A stretch of 64,000 bases of DNA from Ruegeria sp. HKCCD4315 (GTDB lineage: Bacteria > Pseudomonadota > Alphaproteobacteria > Rhodobacterales > Rhodobacteraceae): contig NZ_WVRN01000001.1 in NCBI RefSeq assembly GCF_013112245.1, positions 2,484,501 to 2,548,500 on the forward strand, read 5' to 3'. The position numbers and the translations under genes were made by a program. Numbering within the stretch: the stretch's first letter is position 1; each line of letters begins with the position of its first letter. The notes beneath the pieces are model-generated. The model was given only the letters and a program-made list of their open reading frames with translations. It was not told the DNA's origin and did not search any database. This document shows positions 59,674-64,000 of this stretch, in pieces.

Positions 59674-60645
59674 ATGGACCACATCAAAAATTCGCCAAAT
59701 TTGCAGAATACTGCCCCCCCCAGATGGGAAGGGGTGGCACCGGCAATCGCGCTGGATTTTGACCATCCCAATATGATCGGTGACTTTACACCTTGGGAGA
59801 TCGACTTTCGACAGCTTGACCCAGGTCGATTGTCTACGAGAATAAAAGTGCGCTCAGGGCACTCGGTGTCCGCTTTGAACATCGCGATGAATCAACGTGT
59901 ACACCAGCGGGGTGTATCTCCAAGCGGATGGATAACATTTGGCATTCCATCACAGGGTGCTGTCGAAAGATGGCAAACAAAGGACGTAACCGATAGCGCA
60001 TTCTTGTCTTTTGGAGATAGCGACGGGTTTGATGGTGTTTCTACGGCCGGATTTACGGGCAATGTTGTTTCGTTTGAAACCCGGCGGCTGGAAAAGTTGG
60101 CTGAGACCTGTGGATTTCACCTGGATGGCGACAAACCGGATGCTCGAAAATTGAGCTCAAAAGAAGGCTTAGCCAGCCTAATGCAGTTGGAGCGTCGTGT
60201 ATCCCACTTGCTTACCTGTACCGATGCGCGATGGTCTCAAGAGACTGAGGGAACTCTGATGCTTGACGCCCTGAACATCCTGACTGACAACGAAGCACAT
60301 TTCGACAAAAGTCAGGTCGATACCCGACGGCGCGTTCTTGGCCGTGCAATCGACCTCATGTTCGTCAATCTGGAAGAGCCAAAATCGATAGAAGAGATAT
60401 GCAAGGAAAGCGGGGCGTCCTGGCGAACACTGGATCGCGCGTTCAAAGAACAGTTCGGACAAGGCCCCAAGTCATACTATTTGCGGCTTCGGTTGAACCG
60501 AGTTCGTGAAGACCTTCTTGCAGGGCACTCAGAGGGCACAATAACCGACGCTGCCAACCGGCACGGATTTTGGCACATGGGACAGTTCGCACGCGACTAC
60601 AGGATGTTCTTTGGCGAGTTGCCATCCCAGACGAAGAGCGAGTAG
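59674..60645 (+). CDS. AraC family regulator
   Basis: Regulator of 323 aa with a C-terminal AraC DNA-binding domain at about 235-320 (SIEEICKESGASWRTLDRAFKEQFGQGPKSYYLRLRLNRVRED, ITDAANRHGFWHMGQFARDYRMFFGELP). The N-terminal 200 residues resemble the cupin-like effector domain of OruR/FeaR-type proteins. It is divergent from the small DNA-binding protein and arylsulfatase genes, which it probably controls. Confidence 0.85.
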   Translation: MDHIKNSPNLQNTAPPRWEGVAPAIALDFDHPNMIGDFTPWEIDFRQLDPGRLSTRIKVRSGHSVSALNIAMNQRVHQRGVSPSGWITFGIPSQGAVERWQTKDVTDSAFLSFGDSDGFDGVSTAGFTGNVVSFETRRLEKLAETCGFHLDGDKPDARKLSSKEGLASLMQLERRVSHLLTCTDARWSQETEGTLMLDALNILTDNEAHFDKSQVDTRRRVLGRAIDLMFVNLEEPKSIEEICKESGASWRTLDRAFKEQFGQGPKSYYLRLRLNRVREDLLAGHSEGTITDAANRHGFWHMGQFARDYRMFFGELPSQTKSE

Positions 60646-60959
60646 ATCAACAAAGTTTCTCTGCAATTCGTGTTGGTCGCGACACCCAGCCCAAAGCGGC
60701 TGCACGTCGCTCGACTTCTCGACATTTTGAACGCCTTGCGCCGCCGGCAACAACCGAGAGGTGCGACGCATATCTTCCTAAACTCCCCTAAGAAAGTAGT
60801 AAACACCACCCACTTTCTTCTGAGTAACGTACTTCGCTGAGATCAAAGTCGCTCCAAATTCAGCGATGACTAGATGCATAGCGTCACCTTGCATGTCACC
60901 TTCGAATCCAGCGAATGCGCTTTAACACGATGAAATTTAATATTTTTTATGATTTAAAG

Positions 60960-61008
60960 TGGTGCCCCCACACGGACTCGAACCGCGGACCTACTGATTA
61001 CAAATCAG
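60960..61008 (-). other. Attachment site: 3' half of tRNA-Thr(TGT)
   Basis: On the minus strand the sequence runs from the anticodon stem-loop (CTGATTTGTAATCAG, anticodon TGT) through the T-arm (CCGCGGTTCGAGTCCGTG) to the acceptor end GGGGGC-A-CCA. The 5' half of the tRNA is missing: beyond 61008 the sequence does not form a D-arm or acceptor strand. This is the displaced native 3' end left by integration; the intact tRNA-Thr should lie at the far end of the element, to the right of the window. The rest of 60646-61177 shows no gene. Confidence 0.72.
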
Positions 61009-61177
61009 AAATACCGAAACTTAAGCCTAAAGCCTCGGGCAACCTCACGTCGTCGCAACTAGTCGCAAAGAACCTTTAAAACAAAGCCGTTTTAGGGTTT
61101 GGCCGGTTGCCCACTGAGTAAATGACGTCTAGTATAGTCGCAATCCATATCATTCAATCTTGGGCATTTTGTCCCCC

Positions 61178-62515
61178 ATGAGTCCCCCAGAGGCAAAAAC
61201 TGTGAGAAAAGAGCTTACCAACGCTTACCTTATGAAAATCAAGCCGCCAGCGGATGGGCGGAACGAGATATCAGACACAAAGCGCATCGGTTTGCGGCTG
61301 AGGGTTTACCCGGCCCGCGCGGTTTGGATGTACGAAAAACGGGTAAAGGGCGGAGCAAAGCGCAAGCATACCTTTGGCACCTATTGCAACTGGTCCCCAA
61401 CCGGAAAACGTGAGGATGGCGCACTTGGGTTGGCTGAGGCTCGTTCACTCGCTCTGGAAATTGAAGCCGAAGCAGCGCGTGGTTTTGACCGCGTGTTGGA
61501 GGCCCAACAGACCCGCAGAGAACAGGAAAGAGCCATAGCCACGGCTCAAACGCTACAAGACGTATTGGACGCTTATGACGAACTGCATTTGTCCAATTTG
61601 AAGCGTCAAGGTGAAAGAAAGCGCCAGCTTGAAGACGCACTAGGGAAACACCTTGCCCTGCCTATCGGGGATCTGTCACGCGCCAGCTTGCAAAGGCCAA
61701 TCGATGAAAAGGCTAAAGAGGGCAAGCTGTTCATGGCCAACCGCATCCGGGCCGCTCTAAAGCACTTCACACGCTGGGCATGGCGTCGGGAATATCTGGA
61801 ACAGGATCTCGGGGACCGCCTTGAGCGCGCAACTGAGGAGCAAATCCGGGAGCGCGTTCTCAGCCTGGATGAAATCCGATCCATTTGGCGGAAAACCTCC
61901 GAGCTCGGGGACTTGTGGGGTCCGCCAGTTCGGCTCTTGATCCTAACGGTTCAGCGGCGCACCTCGATCAATAACTTGCGCGAAAGCGAACTGGAACTTT
62001 CAAAGGCCCGCTTCAAAAAGGCTATTTCACAGGAAAAGAACGACCGTGGGCACATTACCCACCTTTCACCCCCTGCGCTGTCCGAGATTCAAGCCTTGTT
62101 GTTCCGTCAAAAACAAGCAAAGACCGAGGCCAGAAAAAGTAAGAAATCGGGTAGGACCCCTTCTACATCCGCTACATCCGACCTCTTGTTCACGACCACG
62201 GGACGCACTCCAATTTCCGGTTGGAGCAAAATGAAAGCACGTCTTGATGAGCTTCTTGGCGAAGACTTTGAGCCGTGGCGGCTTCACGATTTCAGGACTG
62301 CATTCGCAACTCACATGGCCGAGCGTGGTGTATCGGAATCTGTGGTGGATCGAGTGCTGAACCACGCTGCGACTGGATCAAAGCCAAGCGCCGTTGCTCG
62401 TATCTACAATCAGGCCGAATTGCTGGCAGAGCGCGCGGTAGCGCTGGATAAGTGGGCAGAGCTGGTAACTCGGGATAGTGCTGAAGTGATAGAAATTAGA
62501 GGGACAGGACCATGA
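61178..62515 (+). CDS. Tyrosine integrase of tRNA-Thr element
   Basis: Integrase of 445 aa of the DUF4102/P4-like type: N-terminal arm domain (RIGLRLRVYPARAVWMYEKRVKGGAKRKHTFGTY), core-binding segment, and catalytic domain with Arg in LTVQRRTSINNL, H-x-x-R in LHDFRTAFATHMAERG, NHAA and a terminal Tyr in VARIYNQ. The first Arg motif is unusual (VQRRTS rather than TGxRxxE). It lies 170 nt from the tRNA-Thr att site. The ATG at 61178 is preferred over a TTG six codons upstream. Confidence 0.85.
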   Translation: MSPPEAKTVRKELTNAYLMKIKPPADGRNEISDTKRIGLRLRVYPARAVWMYEKRVKGGAKRKHTFGTYCNWSPTGKREDGALGLAEARSLALEIEAEAARGFDRVLEAQQTRREQERAIATAQTLQDVLDAYDELHLSNLKRQGERKRQLEDALGKHLALPIGDLSRASLQRPIDEKAKEGKLFMANRIRAALKHFTRWAWRREYLEQDLGDRLERATEEQIRERVLSLDEIRSIWRKTSELGDLWGPPVRLLILTVQRRTSINNLRESELELSKARFKKAISQEKNDRGHITHLSPPALSEIQALLFRQKQAKTEARKSKKSGRTPSTSATSDLLFTTTGRTPISGWSKMKARLDELLGEDFEPWRLHDFRTAFATHMAERGVSESVVDRVLNHAATGSKPSAVARIYNQAELLAERAVALDKWAELVTRDSAEVIEIRGTGP

Positions 62516-63381
62516 GCGAACCACTGCTCCCCCCCAGAGGTCTAGTGAAGGCCCTCATGCCCCCCGAGCGTTCAGCAAAATACTACGGATGGGTGCATCT
62601 GCCGACGCCAAGAATACAGAAAATTGTTGACGAGCTTAACGAGCGTGGGATTGAGACAAAGATAACAGAAACTGAGCAATTCAAAGCCGTTGCTTGGCTG
62701 CAAGGCCTAAGCCTCGACAATATGGTTCTGCTAAACACCGCAAGGTCGGAAGAATTGTTTTGCCGGATCGCCACAATTCAAATGCTCTTTGTTTCTGATG
62801 GCGTACCCAGCGTCGGAGAATTGAGAAAGGCGCGGGAGGCATTGCTAGACGCGCTAGCGCATCAGAAACAAGTAGCTGTGAAAGTAAATGCAGTCCCTCG
62901 AAGCGTTCGTAGGTTTGCGTACAAGATTCAGTTTGAAGACGCCATGGAGGGGGCGCTGTCAGCGATTACCGCCCGATTGGAGATTGTAGAGAGCGAGTTA
63001 GGCACCGTAGAGGCATTTATTGCGGCATTCTCGGGTAAAATAAATACCAGGGGCGCTCCGCCAAACTGGGTACACCACTACCTCGTTCGCGACGCCGCTG
63101 ATATTTTCCTGAGTGTTACGGGTTACAGGCCCGCGCGAAACCTTCCCGTTCGGAGCTTTGAAGGGTTTTTGACACGCTTTTGTAATGGAATTCCCGGCAT
63201 GGATAGTGAGAATTTTGGGCGATTGGCCGATATTGCCATTAAATCAAACGGCTACAAGGGTACGTTTTTTCCCTTCGGAAGTGAGGCCGAAAAGAACTTG
63301 TGGCTCTCTACAGGAAAGAGGGGGACAGAATATCAAAATTCTGGGCAATTCTGTAGGGACAGAAAGCCCGCACTTTCCTAA
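62512..63381 (+). CDS. Unknown protein coupled to the integrase
   Basis: Protein of 289 aa, no recognised domain, ATGA-overlapping the integrase gene. It is largely helical (LRKAREALLDALAHQKQVAV, FEDAMEGALSAITARLEIVESELGTVEAFIAAF) with a C-terminal segment ending RDRKPALS. No signal peptide or membrane helix. Position suggests an accessory function of the integrative element. A+T content seems higher in its 3' end than in neighbouring core genes. Confidence 0.65.
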   Translation: MSEPLLPPRGLVKALMPPERSAKYYGWVHLPTPRIQKIVDELNERGIETKITETEQFKAVAWLQGLSLDNMVLLNTARSEELFCRIATIQMLFVSDGVPSVGELRKAREALLDALAHQKQVAVKVNAVPRSVRRFAYKIQFEDAMEGALSAITARLEIVESELGTVEAFIAAFSGKINTRGAPPNWVHHYLVRDAADIFLSVTGYRPARNLPVRSFEGFLTRFCNGIPGMDSENFGRLADIAIKSNGYKGTFFPFGSEAEKNLWLSTGKRGTEYQNSGQFCRDRKPALS

Positions 63382-63461
63382 TTTTTGTCATTATTTTATT
63401 TATTTATCAATGCTTTAGCGTTTCTTATCTTATCCTTGCAATCAGTCGCAAGGGGGCGAGA

Positions 63462-63662
63462 ATGAACGCAATTACAGGAGACCGCCTACTTTCGGTAAGG
63501 GATACCGCAGCAATTCTTGGCTGCAGCGTCGCTACCGTCTGGCGCAGGACCGCCGCAAGGAAAATCCCCCCGCCGGTTAAACTGGACGGGACTACACGTT
63601 GGTTCGAATCCGAAATCTATAATCTAGTTGAGAAGGCCAAGGCGCAACGCGCTGCCACATAA
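63462..63662 (+). CDS. AlpA-like excisionase/regulator
   Basis: Protein of 66 aa with a MerR/AlpA-type winged helix: LLSVRDTAAILGCSVATVWRRTAARKIPPPVKLDGTTRWFESEIYNLVEKAK. AlpA-like proteins act as excisionases or activators of integrases in P4-like elements. It follows the integrase and unknown gene in the same orientation, with an AG-rich ribosome site (GGGGCGAGA) before the ATG. Confidence 0.8.
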   Translation: MNAITGDRLLSVRDTAAILGCSVATVWRRTAARKIPPPVKLDGTTRWFESEIYNLVEKAKAQRAAT

Positions 63663-63722
63663 ACGAAACCCGCACACCATAGGTCACCATGGGCTCGAGG
63701 CATTTCGTTTTTAGTCGGCTCA

Positions 63723-63884
63723 ATGACTAAGAGAAATGTAACGTGTTCTGACCTAAAGCGCAAGCTTGAGGAATTGAGCATGAATACCAAAACACGCGAA
63801 CTACTCGTAAGAAACGCATTGTGGGTTACCGCATGGCGTGACCTGTCGCCAGACACCGACAGACCTTGCGCGGGACGGGGGTAA
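63723..63884 (+). CDS. Possible 53-aa protein of the element
   Basis: Short frame MTKRNVTCSDLKRKLEELSMNTKTRELLVRNALWVTAWRDLSPDT...: helical N-terminus, no recognised family. No clear ribosome site. It is listed because small genes are common between alpA and the replication gene in such elements and because the same frame reopens after its stop. Confidence 0.35.
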   Translation: MTKRNVTCSDLKRKLEELSMNTKTRELLVRNALWVTAWRDLSPDTDRPCAGRG

Positions 63885-63926
63885 GCAATAACGGCAATTG
63901 TTCGTAACCCCTTGCCTCAAATCCCA

Positions 63927-64000
63927 GTGAAAGAGATTGCCCGGCTTCACGGTGCCGGGTTCGATTTGTTGCCCCTGGGTGGAGGGTCCGATGCAAAGGC
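63927..64000 (+). CDS. Start of a primase-polymerase-like protein (cut by window edge)
   Basis: A frame beginning at GTG 63927 (or TTG 63912) reads KEIARLHGAGFDLLPLGGGSDAK and runs off the window. The pattern of a short helix then FDLLPLxxGxKxP matches the N-terminus of bifunctional primase/polymerase proteins of plasmids and integrative elements. The fragment is too short to be sure. Confidence 0.35.
   Translation, partial: MKEIARLHGAGFDLLPLGGGSDAK

Noticed and set aside
60960-61030. A functional tRNA-Thr gene
   Set aside because: The sequence beyond the anticodon arm does not pair as D-arm or acceptor stem, so only the 3' half remains.
1-64000. CRISPR arrays or complete insertion sequences
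   Set aside because: No regularly spaced repeats and no intact transposase were seen; only the IS630 fragment at 8379 was found.

Overview
The window reads as a chromosomal segment of a marine-type alphaproteobacterium, most likely Rhodobacteraceae (Roseobacter group). The basis is family-level recognition: sarcosine oxidase soxBDAG, an MttB-type methyltransferase next to a dimethylglycine-dehydrogenase-like flavoprotein, a TRAP transporter operon, an IorAB-type molybdoenzyme, GbdR-like regulation, and tRNA-Gln and tRNA-Thr 3' ends of alphaproteobacterial type. No species can be assigned from the sequence alone. No rRNA, complete tRNA or CRISPR array was found.

Layout. (1) 0-5.5 kb, minus strand: mttB-like gene, dimethylglycine-dehydrogenase-like flavoprotein and a GbdR/GlxA-type AraC regulator, probably for demethylation of a quaternary amine. 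(2) 5.5-8.4 kb: XRE-cupin regulator divergent from threonine synthase, which overlaps a P-loop protein of unknown role. (3) 8.4-12.1 kb: IS630 remnant, then iorA-iorB-diheme cytochrome c on the plus strand. (4) 12.2-19.2 kb: a ten-gene minus-strand operon (mdaB-like, cupin, SDR, three GSTs, FrnE/DsbA, HD, quinone oxidoreductase, haloacid dehalogenase). (5) 19.6-23.2 kb: K+ channel and LtrA, divergent from an HxlR regulator and a DehI-type haloacid dehalogenase. One 22-bp operator-like motif lies upstream of the iorAB genes, of the ten-gene operon and of hxlR, so blocks 3-5 look like one HxlR regulon for quinone/electrophile or organohalogen stress. (6) 23.3-24.2 kb: decayed RraA and LysR gene halves fused by a deletion. 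(7) 24.4-29.5 kb: soxBDAG. (8) 29.9-35.3 kb: cyclase-hydrolase fusion, DUF2254 protein, coiled-coil stress protein, Dps, ribbon-helix-helix protein, aldo/keto reductase.

(9) 35.5-38.2 kb: a small phage-like remnant (terminase-small-subunit-like protein, tyrosine integrase) ending in the 3' half of a tRNA-Gln, followed at once by the N-terminus of a second, broken integrase. (10) 38.3-56.1 kb: an accessory catabolic region: TPP enzyme, CoA-acylating-type aldehyde dehydrogenase, TIM-barrel isomerase, three Gfo/Idh/MocA dehydrogenases, an unrecognised protein, a citryl-CoA-lyase-like protein, a QuiC-type dehydratase, TRAP DctPQM, a GntR regulator and an EamA exporter. The palindrome AAAATATC-n-GATATTTT at its promoters points to one GntR-controlled regulon. 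A 19-bp copy of the tRNA-Gln 3' end at 56.1 kb matches the one at 37.95 kb, so this block may be an integrated island. (11) 56.3-60.6 kb: periplasmic tyrosine phosphatase, decayed outer-membrane protein, arylsulfatase with a small DNA-binding protein, AraC regulator. (12) 61.0-64.0 kb: left end of another integrative element in tRNA-Thr (integrase, unknown protein, AlpA-like excisionase, start of a primase-like gene), running off the right edge.

Most interesting for follow-up: the HxlR regulon with two unrelated dehalogenases, and the GntR-controlled TRAP/QuiC/TPP/CoA pathway, whose substrate cannot be named from known pathways.
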